From Adiantum capillus-veneris (lineage: Eukaryota > Streptophyta > Polypodiopsida > Polypodiales > Pteridaceae), in assembly GCA_014529385.2 (NCBI GenBank), contig CM043946.1, positions 33,374,558-33,438,557 of the forward strand: a DNA stretch of 64,000 nucleotides. The letters are read 5' to 3'. Positions 11,490 to 21,969 of this stretch are shown here, in pieces. Below the pieces are notes generated by a model. The model ran no database searches. It was not told the origin of the DNA and saw only the letters and a list, made by a program, of their open reading frames with translations. A program made the translations under genes and the position numbers. Position 1 is the first letter of the stretch; each line of letters opens with the position of its first letter.

Positions 11490-12750
11490 GTGGGAAGACC
11501 TGTAGATTCCCTCTCAATATATGCATACATAGCTAAATCTCTAAACAATGAGGCTTCTACATTAGAAAAGCAAAAGAGGGAAGAGGATCAGGCAGGAAAT
11601 TCAAAGAGGACAATGAGATCAAAAGTACCAAAGGGAAAAGAGTCCAACTCAGGAGTACCTTCTATCCCGCCTAATGTCTCAATGGATGAGGCCGAGAAGG
11701 AGAAAAAGGTGGAGAAAGCACAAGGTCCTTCATATAAGCTGAGATCTGATATTGACGAGGCTACTGATGTGATGAAGGTACTTGACGTGCATTCTAAGTA
11801 GTAGGGTAAAGTTCACCCTATGCGAGATCCTAGGTATTGCAAAATGGGAATTCCATGGAAATATCATTGATCTCATGAAGAGAAAGCGCGTGTTTATGAA
11901 CTAATTGAAGCTATTTTGGGCAGTGTTAATGAAGAAGAACTAGGTGAAGATGAATAGGGAAGCATAGTAGACAACAATGAGCTTCCAAGATGGGTAAAGC
12001 ACGTCAAATTTCATGAGGATGAGTATGGAGAAGATGTACCTCGCAGCCATTTTATACAAAATCATTGGGCTAGGGCTACTACTTTGGTAAAGGTAGGTGA
12101 TTCGGAAGAGCCGGTTGTTGCATTGGTAGATCATGGGTCAGAAGTAAACCCTATGTCAAAGATCTTATTTTTCAAAAGGAAAGTGGCATGTTGATGTGGA
12201 ACATGGGAGGTGTATCCGAGCTGCCAATGCAGAATCAAGGGATTTGGATGGTACATGCCCTAATGTCAAAATCACAATAGGGGATGTAAGCGATGAACAA
12301 TTTTCTTTTGTACAGGATCACTCTACATATCTAGTCATCTTAGGACAACCTTACATTAAAGCAGTGCGGATGGAAACCAAGGTTTTGGATGATGGATTTG
12401 TGTATGCTAGGATCAGAAGTCGTGATGGTAAGAGAGCAGTACAATTTCTCACTATTTGTGTGGACCATGCCAGGAACATGGATACCTTAAGAGATCATCC
12501 ATTGCCAAAGTTGACGAAAGAATTCAAAGAGAACAGGGGTTTTCCGGATTTTTTCCAAGTGCCATTGTAAAGCGGGACTATGATGGTGCTTTGGAGGAGA
12601 AGTTCTCGCTGGCAGCAAATGTCTACAGAGAGACTATTTCTTCAAGATTTTTGGGATTGGCTTCAAAGGGTTCGATATCTTACAAAAAATTCAATGATTT
12701 GTGAAAATGGGAGAGGAAACATGTTTGCAATATCCAGGGCATACTTCAAG
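11490..12750 (+). pseudogene. Linker and DHGSE-type retropepsin of Ty3 element B
   Basis: 11490-11801 is a Lys/Glu-rich linker ending in YKLRSDIDEATDVMKVL. The protease follows: ALVDHGSEVN with the catalytic Asp at 12129, then after one frameshift GDVSDEQFSFVQ, the ILGQPYI motif and an ARIRSRDGKRAVQFL tail. D-H-G-S in place of D-T-G-A identifies a retropepsin subgroup different from the DGG proteases elsewhere in this window. Frames change again at about 12456-12760. Confidence 0.65.
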
Positions 12751-12761
12751 GATGTGAAATA

Positions 12762-14390
12762 ATGGACCCAGATGAAGCAATTTCAAGTATTTTTGAAGAA
12801 TACACGTTTGTGGATACAATGTGGGAATTGGATATAGTCATACAATCTAATGATCAAGTTGGGATAATTATGGTTAAGGTAAAGTCTCTTAACATGTATG
12901 ATTTTATTTTGCAATTCAAAGAAGAGTTAGATGCAAAAGAGGTACAAGTGAATACAAAATACAAAACAATGGCAAAGAAGGTCAGTCCAGTGGCTATTCC
13001 GTTTCCAAAAGAGAGTGATACAGTTAAGGAGAAAGCATTTTAGCAACCTATCCTCTGAGATCTAGGTAAAATTGGGCACTCATTTAATGAAGAACCTCTA
13101 CAGGAATTAAAGATTGGTGATGCAGATTTTTGAAATCAAGAAGAGATAGAATGTTTTCGAGAAATGTTTAAGAAGCATGTGAAGGCTTTTGCTTTCCAAC
13201 CAGGTGAGATTGGTTGTGTTGATCCTAGTGTTGTAGCTCCCATGGTGATATTTATTGTTCCGCGCTTGCCTTGGAATCTGCGGCCTATTCTTGTTCCAAA
13301 GGCTCATCTTCCTAAGTTGGTTGATCTATTAAATGAAAATATTAGGATGGGCATTTTGGAACCCTCATGTGCCCCTTACGCTAACAGGCAATTTACAATT
13401 CCCAAGAAGAATGGCACATTGAGGTTATACAGGATATGCATCCAGTAAACAAGGTAACTATCAGTAATGTAGGAACAGGTCCAGTGGTTGATGAATTTGC
13501 AGAGGCCTTTGCAGGAAGAGCCATCTATTCCATGGGAGACTTGTATTCAGGCTATGATCAGTTTCAATTGGCTATGGAAAGTAGGGATCTGACAACCATG
13601 CGTACTCCTTTGGGATTAGTAAGAATGTGTACTTTGCCACATGGTGCAACCAATTCAATTGCTCACATGATGAATGGGATGAATAAAGTGTTTGGGGATT
13701 TCATTCCTTAGGTTACCATGCCTTTTATTGATGATGTGCCGATAAAAGGGTGTGAAGAGGGTGAAAAAGATGAAGCCAAAGATAAGAGGGGGTGCAGATA
13801 GTTTGTGGCTAACCATATTCTGATTGTGACATAATATTATCAAGGCTTAAAAGAGGTCAACCTTACACTCTCATGCCAAAAGTCTATGTTTGCGGTAAAA
13901 GAAGTCTTGATTGTGGGACACTTATGTGGACCAGCTGAAAGAAGACCAAGCCTTGTCAAAGTGGATGCTATGCAGAAGATGAAAAGAGACATGAATCTCA
14001 ATTACAGAGGTGCGAAGATTCTTAGGTGCATGCGTTTTTTACTTGATATGGTCACCCCATTTTTCACATGTTGCAGAAGTGTTATACCAATTGCTCAGAA
14101 AGGGACAAAAATTTGTTTGGAAAGAAGAACACTCGAAGGCTATTTGTAAACTGAAGAAGACGATACAAGAGGCTCCTACATTAAGGAAAGTAGACTACAA
14201 AAGAGGAAAGCCAATCATTGTGATGGTTGACACGAGTCCCACAGGTATTGGGTGGGCTATTGGACAAGATGACGAGGAGGGGAAAAGGTATGCTATCAGA
14301 TTCGGTGCCAAGGTAGTAAGTGCTCGGCAGAGAGCATATCCGCAAGTAAAAAGGGAACTTTGGGGCGTAGCAACTACCCTAAGGTAAGGA
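12762..14390 (+). pseudogene. Reverse transcriptase and RNase H of Ty3 element B
   Basis: 13164-13448 holds the RT N-terminus (GILEPSCAPYANRQFTIPKK). 13436-13711 continues with DLYSGYDQFQLAMESRD and LPHGATNS. A TAG at about 13711 precedes the active-site segment TMPFIDDVPIKG, with the catalytic Asp pair at 13730-13735. The connection and RNase H domains follow in 13886-14387, with a VMVDTSPTGIGW motif in which the first catalytic Asp is recognisable. Two frameshifts and several stops make it inactive. The 12762-13043 frame upstream is the usual spacer between protease and RT in this family. Confidence 0.8.
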
Positions 14391-14653
14391 TAATCCGATA
14401 GCTGATATGTTGTCCAGGGCCAGATTTGAGGATGAAGAGACTATGATTTTAGAAAATGAAGACATGGGCTTGAGGTTCTTTACCTCTTCAAAACTGCACG
14501 TAGAATGTAAAAGCATGTTTTTTGCATTACAATATTTTGCAGAAGATAAATATGAAGGTGAATGGTTGTTGCTGATTGGGAAATATTTGAGTACACTGGA
14601 GAAGCACGAGTACTTGACCATACAAGAGTTTAAGTGAATACGTAAGAGGGCTT

Positions 14654-15560
14654 ATGGATATTTCTTACAGGATGGGCTTATGGAAACATCCAATGAAGCA
14701 AAGAGGAACCCCTCGACGAGTGGTTTGTGATAGGGTAACACAACTCCAAGTACTTAACGTATTCCAGGAGTCATTATGGGTAGGTCATAGGGGAGTTTGG
14801 GCCACTTTTGCTAAAATCAAAGATCGATATTGGTGGAAGGGAATGTATAAAGATGTGGTACACTTTGTTGAAACTTGTACTGTATGTCAAATGTACTCAA
14901 ATGTAAAGCACTGTGATGGGTTACATCTGACATATCCAACGTGTATGCATTTCAGATGGGTAGTCAACTTGATTACAATGCCTACAGGATTATGGAAAAT
15001 GAGGTATATTGTACTTGCTAGGGAAGATTTGACAAACCAAGTTACATGGAGTGCTTTACGAACCAAAGCTACAAGTGCAGTATGCAAGTTTCTACTTGAA
15101 AGAGATGAGTAGAGAAGATCTACTTGCTTTGAGGATTCAACAACTGGAAAGGAGAAATGAGGATGTGGAGACTGCAAGGGAAAAATTGAGAGATGCTCAT
15201 TTAAAGAACAACGATGCTTTTGACTAACAACACAAGATGAGACCAGCGCTATTCAAGAAGGGTATTTGGTTCTTGTTTATATGATAGTAGTTTAGATCAT
15301 CACTACACAGCTATGCGCAAAATGGTCAAGCGGTGCTTTGGCCCCTATCTGGTCAAACATGCTTTTCCTAATGCTACCTACGAGTTATGTGAAATGGACA
15401 GTACATATTCCAATTGCAGGAAAACGTGTCAAAATGTATAAAAAAAGGGGATGCAGAGCTTCAAGTTGGAGATGGAGACTTCAATGTCTCTGAAGATAGG
15501 GATTTAGATGATGAAGGTGCATCTTCTAATGATGATGTCACCTTGGAGGACTTCTAAAGA
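14654..15560 (+). pseudogene. Truncated integrase of Ty3 element B
   Basis: 14654-15112 carries the zinc-binding end of integrase, with GHRGVWATFAKIKDRYWW followed by CTVCQ; the first His of the HHCC set looks replaced. The catalytic core begins but its first acidic residue position reads VVNLITMP, where relatives have an Asp. After FLLERDE the sequence jumps to a C-terminal region, so the second Asp and the Glu of the DDE triad are absent. The tail contains ATYELCEM and AGKRVKMYKK in broken frames and an acidic end before the polypurine tract. Confidence 0.75.
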
Positions 15561-15587
15561 TTGGCACATACCGAAGGATCTGCATGT

Positions 15588-15601
15588 TTAGAGGGGGTGG
15601 A
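15588..15601 (+). other. Polypurine tract of Ty3 element B
   Basis: TTTAGAGGGGGTGGA precedes the 3' LTR start. The same sequence occurs at about 7820-7836, which is the reason for calling that stretch a second family member. Confidence 0.65.
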
Positions 15602-17079
15602 TGTCGTGCCGCTTTGCAGGAATGGGTGAAAGATGTAAACCTACATACATATTTGAGGTTTTGTCAACTTATAAATAATGTTAACAGCTATTATGTCAGC
15701 AAGAGGGAGGAGATGTATGCTTTATGTGGGTTTCTAGACCAAGATGGGCTCCATATAGGGCCTGACAGGGTAGCAGGCGAAGAATGTCCGAGGTGCTTGT
15801 TTTTTGTCAGATATGTAGAGCTTGAAGTGCTGAAGGACCAGGTCTAGACGGATCCTCAAATGGAGTTGTAGATTGTAAGATATTTGAGTTTGAAGTTAGA
15901 AGTGGTTGCGGATCAGAGACGGATAGGCCAAGTGTTTCCAGATAGTCTGAGATGCTTTGGGGCTATGGGTGTGTAGTGCTTGATTTATAGAGCCTGCTGA
16001 TATTTTTAGATTGGCAATCAGAGCGTCGGATGTCAAGATACTAGCAGTCAAAGTTTTGTTAGGGGTCGAGTTGGTGCCAGCTTGTCAAGGTCGAGAAATG
16101 TGCAATCTGGTGTTTTTTGAAGCTCGACAAGATTCTAGGATGTGGTGTACACTGTGTGAAGTTGGCAGGAAGTGATTGCTTATCAATCAGAGGCTTGGAT
16201 AATGGGATATTGCAAGTTGAACTTCGACGACCTCAGCAAACGCGATCTGGTATTTTTTCCCATTTTGGCGCTCATCGTTCGAGGCCGTGCGGGGGTCCGA
16301 ATGCGGGGAGGACAAGTAACGTCGAAGTTGGATATGCCTAGTTTGAGAAGGATTTGGCGGTTTGACTATGGGGTTTGTGGTAAGAAACTGGAAGTGCTCC
16401 TGAGTTGGGGCAATGGAGAGTTTTTTTCAAAAAGTTAAGTGGAGAGCTTGGAGGCCATTTGGAGGGGATTCCTTGGGAGGCTGCCATGTGGCCGTGGGTA
16501 ATCCCACATGCACAAAGGAGTAGCAAGGTTTCATGGTACATATGCTGAGTTGTTACCCCCCACTTAATCAACGAGGTGGAGTGAGGGAGCTCCTTGCGAG
16601 CTACAGCGATGGTGTTTCTTGGATGACACTGCGGGCTCTGCTCGCGGCCGAGTGCGGTGGTGGGGGATGTTTTGCGCACAAGTGGTGGCGTGCGGTGGCA
16701 TCATTAGCACTCAGTGGTGGTTGATGTGGCATCATTAGCACTCAGTGGTGGTTGATGTGGTGCCCTGTTGTGTGTGGTTCTCGTGCCCCTAAGGGCAAAC
16801 CTTTTATGAGAGAGGTAGTGGGAGCACCGACGATGCTGTCGGTGCCCCGGTTAAGAGGGAATGCATATGGGAATCTTGGGGGATAAACAAGGCCAAAAAT
16901 AGGGCAGCCTCACATGCAAGATTTACCAAAAATAGGTGGGAACTATAATAAGAGAGGGACACACACCCAAGGCATTGAATATTTGGGTTTGGAGGAGCGT
17001 GAGGAGTCGAAGAAGAAGAAGGAGGAGGAGAAGAAGGCAAGGAGTCGAGGAAGAAGAGGAAGGGGCAAGCGTGAAAAAG

Positions 17080-17141
<62 letters not shown>

Positions 17142-17659
17142 CGCTCGGGACCTTGATGCAACAAAGGGGAGCAAGGAGGTGAAAGGGAAAGAAGACTTTG
17201 GAAGCTCTCTTGAGCTCGCACAAGGAAGAAGCGTAACGAGGAGAAGGAAGCACGAGAAGGGCTAAGCAGGATGATATCTATCTGGCAAGTTATGGATTGT
17301 TTCCATCGGGATTGGGTTATCTGAATAGCGGATTTCAAATCAACAGGAATACTGACATTGGCGTATGCAACCGATTTGTATCAAGGGTTCTAGATATCTA
17401 ATTAATGGAAACATCTTCTGATTGCCAGCCTCAATTAAGTGTTAATAGTTGTTCTAAGTTGGATTTTAGCCATTAACTTTGTTCTGATCTGTGATATTCT
17501 CTTGCAATTCTCTATAAGCATCTCTATATCGTCTTATTAACATAAATCGTCCCTAGCCGCACTCGTTTTGCTTGGTTCACACCTCGACTGATTCTTCGTC
17601 TACAGCAAGAAGGCGGACGCTTTACCGATCGTGACCCTGGAGAGACGCGCACTCCAACA
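15602..17659 (+). repeat. 3' LTR of Ty3 element B
   Basis: TGTCGTGCCGC...CCAACA, the partner of 8093-10191. It contains a (CT)n tract at about 17082-17150, longer than in the 5' LTR, plus a short duplication (GCACTCAGTGGTGGTTGATG) near 16710-16760. The two LTRs differ at many positions, which suggests an old insertion. Confidence 0.85.
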
Positions 17660-18379
17660 ACGCTCGTTTTGCCTAGAAAGTTCAATCCGAGCAATCGTGG
17701 TAAAAAATAGTAGGTTTCATGCACTGGCATAAGAGATGCATCCAGAGTGCTTGCCAAGTGGAAAAATGAGCTTTAGCATGTAATTTGATCCCAATGGGAT
17801 TTTTTCCAACTCATTTGGGCTGTTTACGAGAAAAAGAGTGTTTTTAGACTAAAAATGACCAAAAATTGTCAAAACTGACCCAAAATGGTAAAAAATGGCT
17901 CAAAATGCCACATCACGCAAGGTGCCATGATTATTAGAGTTGGGAAAGAGTTTTAGAAGTGTAATTTTAGTACTTGAAGCCTCTCTATGAAGGGATACGT
18001 AGCCTGCTTTTACGATGTGCTAGTGCAGTCCCGCACTGTTCCAATCTTGTATTTGTGCATGTGGGTGATCCAATTAGGGTTTCCCCTCTTCAGATAATCA
18101 CTTGGGCTTGTCTAGTGAAGCTCTAAAGATTCCATGAAATGGATAGAAGCATTCATTTGGGGTTTCTATCAAGGCAAAAGAGCATTGCGCCTGTGCAATT
18201 GGGAGTGAGGCTACACCAAATCATCAGACACAAGAGTTTTGAGTTGATCTTGGGTTTTTTCAAAGTGAAGCTTTCATGGTTGGAGTTTTGGTTTTTCTGA
18301 CTGTGTCTTTAGCTTCATTTCTTATATGAATTGCTTGATTTTGTTGCGAACTCTCACATTCAAAGGCCCGACGCTTTCC
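17660..18379 (+). repeat. Inner part of left inverted-repeat arm
   Basis: From ACGCTCGTTTTGCCTAG to GGCCCGACGCTTTC this matches the reverse complement of 24661-25400. Both copies contain a run of short AAAATGACCAAAA-type words. No coding potential was recognised; the open frame at 17524-17757 crosses the LTR border. Confidence 0.7.
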
Positions 18380-18724
18380 TAGCTACACTGCATACTTCTT
18401 GACAACAAGGTAATAAAACAGCAGTACAAAGCACGGGTATACACGTGGTAATCTTTGGGCATAATTTTCGGGCAAGCACTTCTTGACGAGTGCTTTTTGG
18501 AATCGGGCGAGAAAATTCCAAAAGGATTCCTAATGGAGTCCTCCTCTCTCCCCCTCTATCTCTCTCTTTGTTTGTGTCAAATTTTTGTTTCACTAACCTC
18601 ACCTCATACACATGCACACTCATATGCAACTACCAAACTTTAGAAACCAAGTGAACATTGATACATACACCAGATCATTTTCAAGAAGCTAACTTAAAGG
18701 ACTTTCATTACAAATAATACAACT

Positions 18725-19092
18725 AAGCTTAGACCTTTTAAATCAATTAATGAATAACATTGAAAAAAATACTAGGGCAACTCATGTAAACTGATATTAG
18801 AAGGCCTCAAAATAAATACATCTGAGTCAATGAATACATCATAGGTTGGGGGGGGGAGGGGAGGGGAGGGATAGAAAGAGGGTGGAGCTAGAAATGCTCC
18901 TGCTGAAAACAAGGGCCATGCCAATGGTGGCCATCCAGAAGCGGAATCCACAACTACGAGAGGTCCAACAAAGCTTAGACCTTTTAAATCAATTAATGAA
19001 TAACATTGAAAAAAATACTAGGGCAACTCATGTCAACTGATATTAAAAGGCCTCAAAATAAATACATCTGAGTCAATGAATACATCATAGGT

Positions 19093-19131
<39 letters not shown>

Positions 19132-19243
19132 GGAGGGGAGGGATAGAAAGAGGGCGGAGCTAGAAATGCTCCTGCTGAAAACAAGGGCCATGCCAATGGT
19201 GGCCATCCAGAAGCGGAATCCACAACTACGAGAGGTCCAACAA
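18725..19243 (+). repeat. Tandem duplication of about 246-270 bp with G runs
   Basis: AAGCTTAGACCTTTTAAATC begins both copies (18725 and 18971), and both end in AGAGGTCCAACA. Each includes a G-rich tract; the first is short and interrupted (18846-18868), the second is a pure run of 36 G at 19095-19130. Length differences between the copies come mainly from that tract. Confidence 0.85.
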
Positions 19244-19540
19244 ATGGGACAATGTTGCACCGAAAGAAACAAGAGGTGCTCCAAATGGAGGAGGAAGTGC
19301 CCTATATGGGTGAGGATACAAACCAAATGGGGGGATGCGCGCAGGGTGTGTGGGTGGGACCGCATCGACTCCAGGGGGAACCTTGGAGGCTGCAACAGAT
19401 GTAGTCACACTCAACATCAAATCCTGGGGGCGTACTCTGGTTCTGAGTTGAATGTGGGAGCGGATACTTCATATACGGGCCACGCTACAACCGATGCAGA
19501 GAAAGGGCCAAGTGTAGTTGCTATCATGGGAACCTGACTA

Positions 19541-20599
19541 CTATGAGATGTGCGCAAAGGTGGCTCCAATGGACGAAGCCTGCTCTCCCTCACACTGTGG
19601 ACAAATTTGCTCTCCCTTGCATTGTGGACGAATTTTCTCAACCTCGCGATGTGGACGAATCTTCTCTCCCCAAAATGATGTGCCTATTTTTGTATGGAGG
19701 CGCTGAGCTGGTGCAAGACATGCACCAGAAATAGTCGAGTCCATCTCACATATGATGCAATGTCTGTGCAGTTCTATACATTGTAGGGCCAATGTTCCCA
19801 CTGCGGCAAAATAATCCATCACAGCATCTCCCATGTTGGTAAAGGTACCTAGTAGCCATCTACAGAGCCACACAAATTTCAGGCATTTTTTTGTGGAGTA
19901 ACAAAGTCTAAACGGGGAGGACGTTTCAAGTACCTAGCAAATGGTGGATTTCTCTCAGTGCCTCTACAAAATGGTCTCCCACTGTGATCAAGTGTCCATC
20001 ATGCAGGCTCCACGCATAATAACTTCTCCCACAAGATGTCATCATCTACAGAGAAACCACGTACATTCACTACAATCTCTCCATCTGCCCGATCATACCT
20101 TGGAAGCCAACTCCCAGCACCTCTAAGGGGCGCGAAAATGGTTGACAACAAAGTGCCAACCTGCAAAGAACACGAAAAGGTATACATTTTTCATTATAGA
20201 ACCAATTGATGTGCTTTAACACAAATATATGAACGAACCTACCCCCTCCACATAGTCCTTGAGGGTCGTGTAGCTTGTCTCTGGGAGCCGTATGTGTAGC
20301 ATCCTCAGCAAGCAATATCCAAAACCATCTACCATCGAAGTGACGACCGAAAGCTACTCCGCACATGTTTCCACAATCATACCATCTGCCAAGAGTAACT
20401 CGATCGCAAGACAAAATGCTGCCTCCACAAGATCACTATCCCACTGGTTCCATAAAGGAACTCCATCTATCCCAGCCATGTGTGACGTAGTGTGTGTGGG
20501 AAAGTCCATATAGACCAAACGTACACTACCCAAGCAACGGCTTGGGTCCAATCGTCCTGTCTTTGATAGAGAGCCCAACAATTTATGTAAAGAATGGAC
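19541..20599 (-). pseudogene. DNA amino-methyltransferase-like pseudogene (beta-class order)
   Basis: Minus-strand exon 20599-20243 follows a TGCAG acceptor and reads VRLVYMDFP (a DPPY-like motif IV), then a helix and LLADGMIVETCAE, an in-frame TAG (20354-20356), and DGFGYCLLRMLHIRL. A GTAGGT donor and TTTGCAG acceptor define an 82-bp intron (20161-20242), phase 0. Exon 2 continues IVVNVRGFSVDDD; after a TGA (19999-20001) and a frameshift in a T7 run (19886-19892) comes VMDYFAAVGTLALQ with CEMDST, matching the FxGxGT motif I and the acidic residue that binds AdoMet. Motif IV before I is the order of beta-class N4-cytosine/N6-adenine methyltransferases. The reading frame ends in tandem 9-residue repeats (IRPQCKGEQ-like, 19590-19680). 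The 5' exons are not seen. Degenerate motifs and three lesions mean no enzyme is made here; substrate specificity cannot be told. Confidence 0.6.
19585..19680 (+). repeat. 27-bp tandem repeat, about 3 units
   Basis: Units around TGTGGACGAATTTTCTC recur three times with small changes. They lie in the 3' coding end of the methyltransferase-like frame and encode its 9-residue repeats. Confidence 0.6.
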
Positions 20600-20700
20600 C
20601 TGCACACACCCTCAATCACCACTAGCGCTTTGAGTTATGACTAAATAAACAAAATCACATGGCTTACCTACCGTTGCTTAACATCGATATTAATTTAGTA

Positions 20701-20990
<290 letters not shown>

Positions 20991-21049
20991 CATGGAGGTG
21001 ACAGATGGCCAGCCTTTATGGGCCACCTACTAGGTGGGTCCGCGTGGCC

Positions 21050-21575
21050 ATGTGGCATGCCACGTGTACCATCTATGGCTGACGATACACGTGGCAACCA
21101 CATGGACGTTGCGCTGGACAGACTTGTCGCATGTGATGTCGATGTGGCATGGCCATGCGGACCCGCCTGGTAGGCCTGTCCTCCCACTAGGAGATCTGTG
21201 TGACCAAGCCTCGCGTAGGCCGCCAGTATACGTTGGAGCGGTCATCAGGGGCCACATGTCCCCCCGTAGAACTGGGGTAGACTTACTCGTGGCACACAAG
21301 CCCCCCATGTGCCATGAGCCCTTCCGTAGCCGTGGCCAAAGTCCACGTGGCAATGCCACGTGTACTGTCGACATCCGGCAATACACGTGGCTATTGATGT
21401 GGTATCGATTGTCCACGTCAGCAACCACGTGTACCGTCGATGGCGGACAATACATGTGGCATTTCCACGTGAACTTTGACCACGTGTCCTTAAGGGTGGG
21501 GATGGGTGTCATAAAGCATGGTGACCACAAGAAGTGTCATGTGGAATGGGCAAAGGAGGGAGCACACGCACGTGC
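21050..21575. promoter_or_regulatory. Cluster of CACGTG palindromes (G-boxes)
   Basis: Nine CACGTG hexamers occur at 21061, 21088, 21344, 21357, 21384, 21426, 21466, 21481 and 21569. Several are arranged as larger inverted units: CCACGTGTAC, about 20 variable bases, then ATACACGTGG. CACGTG is the core G-box bound by plant bZIP and bHLH factors. The cluster lies between the minus-strand methyltransferase-like gene and the plus-strand transposase-like gene, so it could be a shared regulatory region or subterminal repeats of the transposon. Function is inferred only from motif and position. Confidence 0.45.
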
Positions 21576-21969
21576 TGACATGTCTATTCACGGATTAGGA
21601 CGTGAGCACACGCACAAACATGCAATAAATTTTAAAATGTTTTGTGTAAATATATATTTTTTGAAAAAAAATGATTTTTAGATTAAAATTATTTCATTAA
21701 TATTTTTGAAATAATAATATTAAATTTGTAACGACTAATTTACTATACGTGAGTAAGGAAACAAGTTTAAAGTAATGATAATTCATTGTCTTCTTTGATT
21801 AAACTTAATCTCTTTTTAGTTTTTTGTTTAAGTTCCTCCTATGGATTGTTCTTTATTAGTGTTTCTTAATGGAGAGCTAAACTATCTTTTGAATCATGGT
21901 AAATTAATTATATCCAAATCTTTCTTAATGGAGAAGGTTTATCCTTTGTAATTTATATCAATAGATGCT

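Larger units (their letters stand above)
8093..17659 (+). mobile_element. Ty3 element B, complete with two LTRs, degenerate
   Basis: Two LTRs of about 2.1 kb flank 5.4 kb of internal sequence in the order Gag, protease, reverse transcriptase, RNase H, integrase, which is Ty3 order. It sits inside the left inverted-repeat arm. ACGC is found on both sides (8089-8092 and 17660-17663), and the right arm at about 25400 shows the uninterrupted site. All ORFs carry stops or frameshifts, and the integrase core is mostly gone. The family has a DHGSE protease motif and a Gag unlike common seed-plant chromoviruses. Confidence 0.9.

Noticed and set aside
15240-15560. Chromodomain at the end of Ty3 element B
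   Set aside because: The tail is acidic and short and shows no aromatic cage pattern of chromodomains.
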